From Citrobacter tructae (GTDB lineage: Bacteria > Pseudomonadota > Gammaproteobacteria > Enterobacterales > Enterobacteriaceae), in contig NZ_CP038469.1 in NCBI RefSeq assembly GCF_004684345.1, positions 4,216,001 through 4,280,000 on the forward strand: DNA of 64,000 nucleotides, written 5' to 3'. Position 1 is the first letter of the stretch. The number at the start of each line of letters is the position of its first letter. The position numbers and the translations under genes were made by a program. Below the pieces are notes generated by a model. That model did no database searches. It was given only the letters and a program-made list of their open reading frames with translations, and had not been told where the DNA came from. Below are positions 1-9,098 of the stretch, in pieces.

Positions 1-1
1 G

Positions 2-406
2 GATATTACCTGTGACTCTGACGGTGCTATTGACCATTACGTTGACGGGGATGGTATTGCCACCACCATGCCGATGCCGGAATACGATCCTGAGAATCCG
101 CCAATGCTGGGCTTCTTTATGGTCGGCGCATACCAGGAAATCCTTGGTAACATGCATAACCTGTTCGGCGATACCGAAGCGGTCGACGTGTTTGTCTTCC
201 CGGACGGCAGCGTAGAAGTTGAGCTGTCAGACGAAGGGGATACCGTTGCGGACATGCTGCAATACGTGCAGTTGGATCCGAAAACGTTGCTGACCCACTT
301 CCGTGATCAGGTTAAGCAAACCGATCTTGACGATGCGCTGCAGCAGCAGTTCCTCGAAGAGTTTGAAGCGGGACTGTACGGCTATACCTATCTCGAAGAC
401 GAGTAA
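2..406 (+). CDS. speA: Biosynthetic arginine decarboxylase, C-terminal part
   Basis: This is the C-terminal 134 residues of a gene that begins before the window, in an open frame from base 2 to the TAA at 404-406. The segment matches the end of SpeA as I know it: an acidic tail ending in YLEDE and a stretch beginning DITCDSDG. SpeA is a PLP enzyme that decarboxylates arginine to agmatine, the first step of the agmatine route to putrescine. The next gene, speB, uses the product, which supports the call. The PLP-binding barrel lies outside the window. An internal ATG at 68 is only a methionine inside the protein. Confidence 0.93.
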   Translation, partial: DITCDSDGAIDHYVDGDGIATTMPMPEYDPENPPMLGFFMVGAYQEILGNMHNLFGDTEAVDVFVFPDGSVEVELSDEGDTVADMLQYVQLDPKTLLTHFRDQVKQTDLDDALQQQFLEEFEAGLYGYTYLEDE

Positions 407-478
407 GGTTGTGCGGGGTTGCTTGAACCCGGACAAATTAACGGCGATAATTCGCCCATAGAAGTAGTCACGTAAATC

Positions 479-522
479 AATCCCTTCCTCGTCGGGCTTA
501 ACGACGCGGAGGGGATTTTTTT
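479..522 (+). terminator. Hairpin with T-tract between speA and speB
   Basis: An imperfect stem pairs AATCCC with GGGATT and continues through TCGTC/GACG. It is followed at once by eight T residues. It looks like a Rho-independent terminator or attenuator ending speA transcripts ahead of speB. This is read from the sequence only. Confidence 0.6.
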
Positions 523-548
523 TCACCGATTTTATAAGAGGTCAGTAC

Positions 549-1469
549 ATGAGCACCTTAGGTCATCAATACGACAACTCCCTGGTTTCTAACGCCTTTG
601 GTTTTTTGCGTCTGCCAATGAATTTCATGCCATACGACAGCGACGCCGATTGGGTGATTACCGGCGTACCTTTTGATATGGCAACGTCCGGCCGCGCGGG
701 TGGCCGCCATGGCCCGGCAGCGATCCGTCAAGTGTCTACCAACCTGGCTTGGGAGCATAACCGTTTCCCGTGGAACTTCGACATGCGTGAACGCCTGAAC
801 GTTGTGGACTGCGGCGATCTGGTTTATGCATTTGGCGATGCCCGTGAAATGAGCGAAAAACTGCAGGCGCATGCTGAAAAGCTGCTTTCTGCTGGCAAGC
901 GCATGCTCTCCTTCGGTGGCGACCACTTCGTCACGCTGCCGCTACTGCGCGCGCACGCTAAGCACTTTGGTAAAATGGCGCTGGTGCATTTTGATGCCCA
1001 TACCGATACCTACGCCAACGGCTGCGAATTCGATCACGGCACCATGTTCTATACCGCACCGAAAGAAGGTCTGATCGATCCGAACCACTCCGTGCAGATC
1101 GGTATTCGTACCGAGTTCGACAAAGACAACGGCTTTACCGTGTTGGATGCCTGCCAGGTGAACGATCGCGGCGTTGACGACATCATTGCGCAGGTTAAGC
1201 AGATTGTCGGTGATATGCCTGTGTATCTGACCTTTGATATCGACTGCCTGGACCCGGCATTTGCTCCGGGTACCGGTACGCCGGTGATCGGCGGTCTGAC
1301 ATCGGATCGTGCGATCAAACTGGTGCGTGGCCTGAAGGATCTGAACATCGTCGGGATGGACGTCGTTGAAGTGGCTCCTGCCTACGATCAGTCCGAAATC
1401 ACCGCGCTGGCGGCGGCTACGCTGGCTCTGGAAATGCTTTACATCCAGGCGGCGAAAAAAGGCGAGTAA
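549..1469 (+). CDS. speB: Agmatinase
   Basis: Agmatine ureohydrolase converts agmatine to putrescine and urea in the cytosol. The 306-residue protein has the family length and every metal ligand of the ureohydrolase/arginase fold: His126 in SFGGDH, Asp149/His151/Asp153 in HFDAHTD, and Asp230/Asp232 in TFDIDCLDP. These residues bind the two Mn ions. The ATG at 549 follows an AAGAGGT ribosome-binding site. It lies 142 bases after speA with a hairpin between, so it may be read from its own promoter as well as from speA. I see no disruption. Confidence 0.97.
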   Translation: MSTLGHQYDNSLVSNAFGFLRLPMNFMPYDSDADWVITGVPFDMATSGRAGGRHGPAAIRQVSTNLAWEHNRFPWNFDMRERLNVVDCGDLVYAFGDAREMSEKLQAHAEKLLSAGKRMLSFGGDHFVTLPLLRAHAKHFGKMALVHFDAHTDTYANGCEFDHGTMFYTAPKEGLIDPNHSVQIGIRTEFDKDNGFTVLDACQVNDRGVDDIIAQVKQIVGDMPVYLTFDIDCLDPAFAPGTGTPVIGGLTSDRAIKLVRGLKDLNIVGMDVVEVAPAYDQSEITALAAATLALEMLYIQAAKKGE

Positions 1470-1499
1470 CCGGTATCGGACTATTTTGCTCGCCATTTT

Positions 1500-1600
1500 G
1501 AACCCGGGCAGTGCTCGCCATCCTCACGTACTACGTGTACGCTCCGGTGGCTGTACGCTGTCCGTGTCCAAACTGGCTTCGCCAATAACGTCCGATATCA
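1500..1600. repeat. Possible dispersed intergenic repeat
   Basis: The gap between the converging speB and loiP genes contains a palindrome-rich stretch, including CACGTACTACGTGTACGC and a TCCGTGTCCAAACTGGC segment. It codes for nothing I recognise. Its style resembles dispersed intergenic repeats of enterobacteria. Family membership is from memory and needs a copy count. Confidence 0.35.
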
Positions 1601-1619
1601 TCGTGGAATAGGGCTAAAA

Positions 1620-2378
1620 CTATTTAATCCCGTCCGCGCTCATGCGATCGCGAATATGCTGGGCGCGTTCGGCAGATGCCGGGTGATCGTCAAACATTGA
1701 GCTTTGACGACCGGCTTCCAGTTTCGCCAGTTTCTCGAAGCTGGTGGCTAAGCCTGCCGGATTGATCCCGCGTTTGCGCAACAAATCATATGAGTAATCA
1801 TCCGCTTCGGATTCTTGGCGCTGGGAGAACTGTGAGTTCACCAGTTTTTCGCCAAGATCGCCCAATTGCGACTGCGACAGGCTGCCGACAATGCCGCCAG
1901 CGGAAGCTGCTGCTGCACGCACGGCGTTGGTCCCCAACGCAACCTGCATGCCTTTCTTCACGTGACCCAGCGCAACGTGACCCATTTCGTGACCAATGAC
2001 CGCCTCAACTTCGTTATCGGTCATCATATCCATCAGGCCGCTGTAAACACGGATGCAGCCATTCGCCATCGCAAAGGCGTTGACGTCTTTCGCCACGTAG
2101 ACTTTGTAATTCACTGGCTGGCCGTTGATGTTATCGCCAAGCGCTGCGGCGATTTTACCGAGACGTGTCGCATATTCGCTGCCAGCCGGGGCAATGGTCG
2201 CTTTGCTGTCCATATCCTGACAGGCTTGATTGCTCAGCGCGATGACCTGAGCATCGCTCAGGCTGTAGGCCTGGAAAGCGCCCGCGCCAGATGAAAGTAG
2301 TCCGTTGGAGTCTATATTCTGGCAGCCGGTCAGTGCCGTTGCCATGCTCATAGCAAGCAGTAAAGCGCGAATTTTCAT
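1620..2378 (-). CDS. loiP: Outer-membrane lipoprotein metalloprotease LoiP
   Basis: LoiP (YggG) is an M48-family zinc protease anchored to the outer membrane. In E. coli it is linked to low osmolarity and to the chaperone-like protease BepA. The ATG at 2378 gives 252 residues, the E. coli length. A longer frame upstream is rejected because only this start begins a lipoprotein signal. The signal ends in the lipobox LTGC with Cys19. The zinc motif HEMGH is at residues 130-134. The C-terminal half contains the QSESEADDYS-like region (seen here as RQESEADDYS) that supplies the third zinc ligand in this family. It converges on speB and diverges from tktA. Confidence 0.93.
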   Translation of the reverse strand: MKIRALLLAMSMATALTGCQNIDSNGLLSSGAGAFQAYSLSDAQVIALSNQACQDMDSKATIAPAGSEYATRLGKIAAALGDNINGQPVNYKVYVAKDVNAFAMANGCIRVYSGLMDMMTDNEVEAVIGHEMGHVALGHVKKGMQVALGTNAVRAAAASAGGIVGSLSQSQLGDLGEKLVNSQFSQRQESEADDYSYDLLRKRGINPAGLATSFEKLAKLEAGRQSSMFDDHPASAERAQHIRDRMSADGIK

Positions 2379-2657
2379 TTTTTCTCTTCCGCACGAAGTC
2401 AGGATTTTTCTAAAAAATACATCGTTTGCAGGTAAAACGACGCTCGACCTAAGTATAAAGAAAAGAACAACAAGCGGGCGAGAAGATTGCGCAACATGCG
2501 CGCATGATCCAGAGATTTCTGAAGCGGTAAAAGGATGCTCCATGTACATGGCACGCGGCTTGGGTTACATTGTTGGCACTTTTTTCCGGCGTAGCCCAAA
2601 ACGCGCTGTCGTCAAGTCGTTTAGGGCGTGGCCTTCATTATCCGATCTGGAGTCAAA

Positions 2658-4649
2658 ATGTCCTCACGTAAAGAGCTTGCCAATGCTATTCGTGCGCTGA
2701 GCATGGATGCAGTACAGAAAGCCAAATCCGGTCACCCGGGTGCCCCGATGGGTATGGCTGACATTGCCGAAGTCCTGTGGCGTGATTTCCTGAACCACAA
2801 CCCGAACAACCCGTCCTGGGCTGACCGTGACCGCTTTGTGCTGTCCAACGGTCACGGTTCTATGCTGATTTATAGCTTGCTGCACCTCACCGGCTACGAC
2901 TTGCCGATGTCTGAGCTGCAGAACTTCCGTCAGCTGCACTCCAAAACTCCGGGTCACCCGGAAGTGGGTTATACCGCGGGTGTGGAGACCACTACCGGTC
3001 CGTTGGGGCAGGGTATTGCTAACGCGGTTGGTATGGCTATCGCTGAAAAAACGCTGGCGGCGCAGTTTAACCGTCCAGGCCATGACATTGTTGACCACTT
3101 CACCTACGCCTTTATGGGCGACGGCTGCATGATGGAAGGTATCTCTCACGAGGTATGTTCTCTGGCTGGTACGCTGAAGTTGGGCAAACTGATTGCGTTC
3201 TACGATGACAACGGTATTTCTATCGATGGTCACGTTGAAGGTTGGTTCACTGATGACACAGCGAAGCGCTTCGAAGCTTACGGCTGGCATGTAGTGCGTG
3301 GCGTAGATGGCCACGATGCTGACGCGATTAAGCGCGCAGTAGAAGAAGCCCGCGCAGTGACCGACAAACCGTCCCTGCTGATGTGCAAAACCATCATCGG
3401 TTTCGGTTCCCCGAACAAAGCTGGTACCCACGACTCTCACGGTGCACCGCTGGGCGATGCAGAGATCGCACTGACCCGCGAACAGCTGGGCTGGAAATAC
3501 GCGCCGTTCGAAATCCCGTCGGAAATTTACGCGCAGTGGGATGCGAAAGAAGCAGGTCAGGTTAAAGAAGCCGCGTGGAACGAGAAGTTCGCCGCTTATG
3601 CGAAAGCCTTCCCGCAGGAAGCCGCTGAATTCACCCGTCGTATGAAAGGTGAAATGCCGTCTGATTTCGACGCAAAAGCGAACGAATTCATTGCTAAGCT
3701 GCAAGCGAACCCGTCCAAAATCGCCAGCCGTAAAGCATCCCAGAACGCCATTGAAGCGTTTGGTCCTTTGCTGCCGGAATTCCTCGGCGGTTCCGCTGAC
3801 CTCGCGCCATCTAACCTGACTATCTGGTCTGGTTCTAAAGCCATTAACGAAGACGCTGCCGGTAACTACATCCATTACGGTGTACGTGAATTCGGTATGA
3901 CCGCTATTGCTAACGGTATCTCGCTGCACGGTGGTTTCCTGCCGTACACCTCTACCTTCCTGATGTTCGTCGAATATGCCCGTAACGCGGTGCGTATGGC
4001 TGCGCTGATGAAACAGCGTCAGGTCATGGTCTATACCCATGACTCCATCGGTCTGGGCGAAGATGGTCCGACTCACCAGCCGGTTGAGCAGGTGGCTTCT
4101 CTGCGCGTGACCCCGAACATGAGCACATGGCGTCCATGTGACCAGGTTGAATCTGCAGTAGCGTGGAAATACGGCGTTGAGCGTCAGGACGGTCCTACCG
4201 CGCTGATCCTCTCCCGTCAGAACCTGGCACAGCAGGAGCGTACCGAAGAGCAACTGGCAAACATCGCGCGCGGTGGTTACGTGCTGAAAGATTGCGCCGG
4301 TCAGCCGGAGCTGATCTTCATCGCCACCGGTTCTGAAGTTGAACTGGCTGTAGCTGCATGGGACAAACTGACAGCGGAAGGCGTTAAAGCACGCGTTGTC
4401 TCCATGCCGTCTACCGACGCATTCGACAAGCAGGATGCCGCTTACCGTGAATCCGTGCTGCCGAAAGCTGTTTCTGCTCGTGTCGCTATCGAAGCAGGTA
4501 TCGCGGACTACTGGTTCAAATACGTGGGCCTGAACGGCGCTATCGTTGGCATGACCTCCTTCGGTGAGTCTGCACCGGCTGAGTTGCTGTTTGAAGAGTT
4601 CGGTTTCACCGTAGACAACGTGGTCGCGAAAGCAAAAGAACTGCTGTAA
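2658..4649 (+). CDS. tktA: Transketolase 1
   Basis: Thiamine-diphosphate transketolase moves two-carbon units between ketoses and aldoses in the non-oxidative pentose phosphate pathway. The start MSSRKELANA at 2658 gives 663 residues, the E. coli TktA length. Visible motifs are His26 in SGHPGAP, His66 in SNGHGS, His100 in TPGHPE, the ThDP/Mg site GDG at 154-156, and the REFGMTAIANG region with the catalytic glutamate. The frame stays open 30 bases upstream, but the usual start fits. A terminator follows. It is separated from the cmt operon by a 300-base gap. Confidence 0.97.
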   Translation: MSSRKELANAIRALSMDAVQKAKSGHPGAPMGMADIAEVLWRDFLNHNPNNPSWADRDRFVLSNGHGSMLIYSLLHLTGYDLPMSELQNFRQLHSKTPGHPEVGYTAGVETTTGPLGQGIANAVGMAIAEKTLAAQFNRPGHDIVDHFTYAFMGDGCMMEGISHEVCSLAGTLKLGKLIAFYDDNGISIDGHVEGWFTDDTAKRFEAYGWHVVRGVDGHDADAIKRAVEEARAVTDKPSLLMCKTIIGFGSPNKAGTHDSHGAPLGDAEIALTREQLGWKYAPFEIPSEIYAQWDAKEAGQVKEAAWNEKFAAYAKAFPQEAAEFTRRMKGEMPSDFDAKANEFIAKLQANPSKIASRKASQNAIEAFGPLLPEFLGGSADLAPSNLTIWSGSKAINEDAAGNYIHYGVREFGMTAIANGISLHGGFLPYTSTFLMFVEYARNAVRMAALMKQRQVMVYTHDSIGLGEDGPTHQPVEQVASLRVTPNMSTWRPCDQVESAVAWKYGVERQDGPTALILSRQNLAQQERTEEQLANIARGGYVLKDCAGQPELIFIATGSEVELAVAAWDKLTAEGVKARVVSMPSTDAFDKQDAAYRESVLPKAVSARVAIEAGIADYWFKYVGLNGAIVGMTSFGESAPAELLFEEFGFTVDNVVAKAKELL

Positions 4650-4665
4650 TTACGATTACAACGGT

Positions 4666-4694
4666 AAAACGGGTCGCTCAGGCGGCCCGTTTTG
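4666..4694 (+). terminator. tktA terminator
   Basis: An AAAACGGG...CCCGTTTT stem-loop lies 17 bases after the tktA stop and ends in a short T run. It is a standard Rho-independent terminator. Confidence 0.8.
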
Positions 4695-4779
4695 TATAAG
4701 AGGCTTATTTATTTTCATCTTTGCAATTGATTAATGTAGATCTCAGTCACAAATTCAGTATTTATGAATTTTCCGTTAT

Positions 4780-4795
4780 TGTGATACCTGGCACA
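4780..4795. promoter_or_regulatory. CRP-like site upstream of cmtB
   Basis: TGTGATACCTGGCACA matches the CRP pattern TGTGA-N6-TCACA at nine of ten positions. It lies about 170 bases before cmtB in the otherwise gene-free, AT-rich stretch 4695-4965. Catabolite control is expected for a PTS operon. Binding is inferred. Confidence 0.6.
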
Positions 4796-4965
4796 TAATT
4801 GGCGTTGCTTTTATTATTTCATTTCGTAATTCATTGTTTCTAAACGGATGAAAAAAACTCACCTCTTACAGCCCACATTTTTGACCTGGATTGATTTCGT
4901 TTTGCCGCGCGAGTATTTTATTTTTAACGATAACCCGTACCCTAAAAATAAAATAAGGAATATTT

Positions 4966-5409
4966 ATGCGGTTGATTGATTACTTTCCCGAATCATCTAT
5001 CTCAATAAAAAATTCAGCAAAGAACTGGCAGGAGGCAATTGATTTTTCTATGTCATCCTTACTCGCTAATCATTATGTCAATTCAGATTATATTCAGGCT
5101 ATCAAAGACTCAACGATTAACAATGGGCCTTATTATATTCTGGCTCCAGGTGTGGCAATGCCTCATGCCCGCCCGGAATGTGGAGCGTTAAAAACAGGAA
5201 TGTCATTAACATTACTCAAACAGGAAGTTCAGTTCGCTGTTGATGATGAGCCGGTGAAATTGTTAATTGGTTTATCTGCGGCAAATGCCGATTCACATAT
5301 TGGCGCTATTCAGGCATTAAGTGAACTGTTATGTGAAGAGGAAATGCTGTCCGCACTGTTAACTGCTAAATCAGAAAAACAACTTGCGGATATTATTGCT
5401 AGCGCATAA
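4966..5409 (+). CDS. cmtB: Mannitol-type PTS enzyme IIA
   Basis: A cytoplasmic phosphocarrier of the mannitol/fructose PTS family. It takes phosphate from HPr and passes it to the IIB domain of CmtA. At 147 residues it is a stand-alone IIA domain. The phosphorylated histidine is His67 in the motif PGVAMPHARP. An AATAAGGAATATTT ribosome-binding region precedes the ATG. It is the first gene of a six-gene run ending with yggC, 27 bases before cmtA. In E. coli CmtAB are called cryptic mannitol transporters, and the real substrate is uncertain. Confidence 0.92.
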   Translation: MRLIDYFPESSISIKNSAKNWQEAIDFSMSSLLANHYVNSDYIQAIKDSTINNGPYYILAPGVAMPHARPECGALKTGMSLTLLKQEVQFAVDDEPVKLLIGLSAANADSHIGAIQALSELLCEEEMLSALLTAKSEKQLADIIASA

Positions 5410-5436
5410 TTCACACTCCTCTTTCAGGATAATATT

Positions 5437-6813
5437 ATGGAAAACAAGTCTGCTCGAGCAAAGGTCCAGGCTTTTGGTGGGTTTTTGACGGCCATGGTCA
5501 TTCCCAACATCGGCGCTTTTATTGCATGGGGATTTATAACTGCATTGTTTATTCCTACTGGTTGGATGCCGAATGAGCATTTCGCCAAAATTGTCGGTCC
5601 GATGATTACCTATTTATTGCCCGTAATGATTGGCTCCACCGGGGGACATCTGGTGGGAGGTAAGCGTGGGGCAGTTATGGGAGGGATTGGTTCTATTGGC
5701 GTTATTGTCGGTGCCGATATCCCCATGTTCCTTGGTGCCATGGTTATGGGGCCACTCGGTGGATGGGTGATTAAGCATATAGACCGTCTGCTTGAAAAAC
5801 GTATCCCCGCCGGTTTTGAGATGGTTATTAATAACTTCTCTCTGGGTATCGCGGGAATGTTGTTATGTCTGCTGGGATTTGAAGTTATCGGTCCGGCAGT
5901 GCTCATTGCCAACAACTTTGTGAAAGAGTGCATAGAATCGCTGGTTCATGCGGGTTACCTGCCGTTGTTATCGGTGATTAATGAGCCTGCAAAAATTCTC
6001 TTTCTGAATAACGCTATTGATCAGGGCGTCTATTACCCGCTGGGAATGCAGCAGGCGTCTGAAACGGGAAAATCTATTTTCTTTATGGTGGCATCTAACC
6101 CCGGTCCGGGATTGGGTTTGTTACTCGGTTTTGCCATCTTTGGAAAGGGAATGAGCAAGAAGTCAGCGCCGGGAGCCATGATCATCCACTTCCTTGGCGG
6201 TATTCATGAACTGTATTTCCCTTATGTGTTGATGAAACCGTTAACTCTGATTGGCATGATTGCTGGTGGGATGACCGGTACATGGGTATTCCATCTTTTA
6301 GACGGCGGGCTTGTGGCTGGACCGAGTCCAGGATCGATATTCGCTTATCTGGCATTGACGCCAAAAGGTTCTTTCCTGGCAACTATTGCGGGTGTCACTG
6401 CGGGTACGCTTGTCACCTTTGTCATTACTGCCGTCATACTGAAAATGGAAAAGAACGTCGAAACAGAACGTGAAGATGAATTCTCTGAGTCAGCCAGAAC
6501 CGTAAAGGCGATGAAGCAGGAAGGACAATTCGCTTATAAAAATATTAAACGTGTCGCTTTTGTGTGTGACGCGGGAATGGGTTCCAGTGCGATGGGGGCT
6601 ACCACGTTTCGTAAACGTCTGGAAAAAGCCGGGTATGCTATTAATGTGACGCATTATGCTATCGAAAATGTTCCACAGGATGCAGATATTATCGTCACCC
6701 ATGCCAGCCTTGAAGGCCGTGTTAAGCGAGTGAGTGCAAAACCTTTAATATTAATTAAGAATTATATCGGTGACCCATTGTTGGACGACTTATTTAAGAA
6801 AATCACTGCTTAG
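5437..6813 (+). CDS. cmtA: Mannitol-type PTS enzyme IICB
   Basis: An inner-membrane PTS permease of 458 residues. An N-terminal IIC domain (to about residue 340) has several hydrophobic segments and the GGIHELYFPY motif typical of mannitol IIC proteins. A C-terminal IIB domain follows, with the phosphorylated Cys377 in VCDAGMGSSAMGA. It lacks the fused IIA domain of MtlA, which cmtB supplies just upstream. It imports and phosphorylates a hexitol-like substrate. Because the next genes are not mtlD, the sugar may not be mannitol. The frame is intact. Confidence 0.93.
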   Translation: MENKSARAKVQAFGGFLTAMVIPNIGAFIAWGFITALFIPTGWMPNEHFAKIVGPMITYLLPVMIGSTGGHLVGGKRGAVMGGIGSIGVIVGADIPMFLGAMVMGPLGGWVIKHIDRLLEKRIPAGFEMVINNFSLGIAGMLLCLLGFEVIGPAVLIANNFVKECIESLVHAGYLPLLSVINEPAKILFLNNAIDQGVYYPLGMQQASETGKSIFFMVASNPGPGLGLLLGFAIFGKGMSKKSAPGAMIIHFLGGIHELYFPYVLMKPLTLIGMIAGGMTGTWVFHLLDGGLVAGPSPGSIFAYLALTPKGSFLATIAGVTAGTLVTFVITAVILKMEKNVETEREDEFSESARTVKAMKQEGQFAYKNIKRVAFVCDAGMGSSAMGATTFRKRLEKAGYAINVTHYAIENVPQDADIIVTHASLEGRVKRVSAKPLILIKNYIGDPLLDDLFKKITA

Positions 6814-6837
6814 CATTGTTCAATTTTTGGAGTAAAT

Positions 6838-8115
6838 ATGAAAACGAAAGTAGCTGCTATATATGGCAAGCAGGACGTCCGCATCCGCGAATTCGAATTG
6901 CCTGAAATTACAGATAACGAACTGTTAGTGAGTGTTATATCCGATAGTGTGTGCTTGTCTACCTGGAAAGCAGCAGCGTTAGGAAGTGAACATAAACGGG
7001 TACCAGACGATCTGGAAAATCATCCAGTAATAACCGGGCACGAATGTGCCGGAATTATTATCGAAGTTGGAAAAAACTTGGCCGATAAATACCAAAAAGG
7101 CCAGCGCTTTGTTTTGCAGCCCGCCATGGGATTGCCAAGTGGATATTCAGCTGGCTACAGCTACGAATTTTTTGGCGGTAACGCGACTTATATGATTATC
7201 CCGGAGGTTGCGGTTAATCTGGGGTGTGTTTTACCGTATCACGGTTCCTATTTTGCTGCTGCGTCACTGGCGGAGCCGATGTGCTGCATTATTGGTGCGT
7301 ATAACGCGAATTACCATACGACACCGTATGTTTATGAACACAGGATGGGGGTTAAACCCGGTGGCAACATCGCACTCTTAGCATGCGCAGGTCCCATGGG
7401 TATTGGTGCGATTGATTATGCCATTAACGGTGGGCTCCAGCCGTCACGCGTGGTGGTGGTTGATATTGACGAAGCTCGTCTGACGCAGGCTAAAAAGCTG
7501 TTGCCGGTTGAGCTGGCGGCACAGAAAGGAATTGAACTCATCTATGTGAATACCATGGGGATGAAAGATCCTGCTACCGAGCTGCGGGCATTAACAAATG
7601 ATGTCGGATTCGACGACGTTTTTGTTTATGCCGCCGTTCCTGCAGTGATTGAAATGGCTGACGATCTGCTGGCAGAAGATGGTTGCCTGAACTTCTTTGC
7701 CGGTCCGACGGATAGCAATTTTAAAGTACCGTTCAATTTTTACAACGTGCACTACAACAGTACGCATGTAGTAGGGACATCCGGAGGTTCAACAGATGAT
7801 ATGAAAGAGGCCATTGCGTTAAGCGCGACGGGGCAGCTTCAGCCTTCGTTTATGGTGACTCATATTGGCGGACTTGACGCGGTACCGGAGACTGTTCTGA
7901 ATCTGCCAAATATTCCGGGCGGTAAGAAGCTTATCTATAACGGCGTGACGATGCCGCTGACGGCGATTAGCGATTTTGCCGAAAAAGGGAAAACCGATCC
8001 GCTGTTCAGAGAGCTTGCGCGTCTGGTTGAAGAGACTCACGGTATCTGGAACGAAAAAGCGGAGAGATATCTGCTGGCACAATTCGGTGTTGATACCGGG
8101 GAGGCCGCGGCATGA
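6838..8115 (+). CDS. yggP: Zinc-type dehydrogenase YggP
   Basis: A 425-residue medium-chain dehydrogenase-like protein. Cys39 and His68-Glu69 (in ITGHEC) sit where the catalytic zinc ligands of the alcohol/sorbitol dehydrogenase family lie. A Rossmann segment around ACAGPMGIGA near residue 180 would bind NAD(P). It begins 25 bases after cmtA, preceded by TTGGAG. Placement after a sugar-alcohol PTS suggests it oxidises the imported polyol phosphate. This is inferred, and the substrate is unknown. Its stop overlaps the start of yggF (ATGA), indicating translational coupling. Confidence 0.85.
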   Translation: MKTKVAAIYGKQDVRIREFELPEITDNELLVSVISDSVCLSTWKAAALGSEHKRVPDDLENHPVITGHECAGIIIEVGKNLADKYQKGQRFVLQPAMGLPSGYSAGYSYEFFGGNATYMIIPEVAVNLGCVLPYHGSYFAAASLAEPMCCIIGAYNANYHTTPYVYEHRMGVKPGGNIALLACAGPMGIGAIDYAINGGLQPSRVVVVDIDEARLTQAKKLLPVELAAQKGIELIYVNTMGMKDPATELRALTNDVGFDDVFVYAAVPAVIEMADDLLAEDGCLNFFAGPTDSNFKVPFNFYNVHYNSTHVVGTSGGSTDDMKEAIALSATGQLQPSFMVTHIGGLDAVPETVLNLPNIPGGKKLIYNGVTMPLTAISDFAEKGKTDPLFRELARLVEETHGIWNEKAERYLLAQFGVDTGEAAA

Positions 8116-9083
8116 TGTCTCTGGCATGGCCGCTATTTCGCATTACGGAACAGGCTGCGCTGGCAGCCTGGCCGCAAACCGGGTGCGGTGATAAGAACAA
8201 AATCGACGGACTGGCTGTCGCGGCGATGCGAATAGCCTTAAATGAAATTTCCATTCGTGGGCGGATCGTCATCGGCGAGGGGGAGATCGATCACGCACCG
8301 ATGCTGTGGATTGGTGAGGAAGTCGGGAAGGGGGCTGGACCGGAGGTGGACATCGCAGTCGATCCTATTGAAGGCACCCGAATGGTGGCAATGGGGCAAA
8401 GTAATGCGCTGGCAGTGATGGCTTTTGCGCCTCGGGGTAGCCTGTTGCATGCTCCCGATATGTATATGAAAAAATTGGTTGTGAACCGGTCTGCCACAGG
8501 GGCGATTAACTTGGCGTTACCGCTGGCAGATAACCTACGCAATGTGGCGCAGGCGCTGGGCAAACCGCTGGAACGATTGCGTATGGTCACGCTGGATAAA
8601 CCTCGAATGCATAAGGCGATTACGGAGGCGACACAGCTAGGCGTCAAGGTGTTTGCGCTTTCGGATGGCGATGTGGCGGCCAGTGTTCTGACTTGTGTGC
8701 AAAACAATACCTATGACCTGATGTATACCATTGGTGGTGCGCCGGAAGGCGTTATCTCAGCCTGCGCGGTAAAAGCGTTGGGAGGGGATATGCAGGCAGA
8801 ACTGATCGATTTTTGTGAGGCAAAAGGTGACACCACTGAAAACCATCTGGTCGCAACGCGGGAGCGTGAACGCTGCGCTGAGATGGGGGTTGAGGTGAAT
8901 CGTGTCTACTCGCTCGACGAGTTGGTGGGAGGAAATGACATCCTCTTCAGTGCGACGGGCGTTACGGGTGGCGATCTTGTTAATGGCATCCAACAGGTTA
9001 CGAATGGTGTGCGTACGCAAACTTTACTGATCGGCGGCGCAGATCGAACGTGTAATATAATAGACTCTCTGCATTCATGGTGA
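8112..9083 (+). CDS. yggF: Class II (GlpX-like) sugar bisphosphatase YggF
   Basis: A 323-residue paralogue of GlpX. E. coli YggF hydrolyses fructose-1,6-bisphosphate, Mn-dependent, in vitro. Family motifs are visible in order: CGDKNKIDG near residue 25, GEGEIDHAP near 57, and the metal/phosphate signature DPIEGTRMVAMG near 84. GGAPEGVISACA lies in the C-terminal half. The ATG overlaps the yggP stop by four bases. Its place between a dehydrogenase and a kinase suggests a substrate made by this operon rather than a gluconeogenic role. It ends 15 bases before yggD. Confidence 0.9.
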   Translation: MMSLAWPLFRITEQAALAAWPQTGCGDKNKIDGLAVAAMRIALNEISIRGRIVIGEGEIDHAPMLWIGEEVGKGAGPEVDIAVDPIEGTRMVAMGQSNALAVMAFAPRGSLLHAPDMYMKKLVVNRSATGAINLALPLADNLRNVAQALGKPLERLRMVTLDKPRMHKAITEATQLGVKVFALSDGDVAASVLTCVQNNTYDLMYTIGGAPEGVISACAVKALGGDMQAELIDFCEAKGDTTENHLVATRERERCAEMGVEVNRVYSLDELVGGNDILFSATGVTGGDLVNGIQQVTNGVRTQTLLIGGADRTCNIIDSLHSW

Positions 9084-9098
9084 TTGATCGGATAACGA

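Noticed and set aside
2664..4253. A 529-codon open frame on the strand opposite tktA
   Set aside because: It is the shadow of a highly biased gene. Its composition has no family features, and tktA itself is certain.
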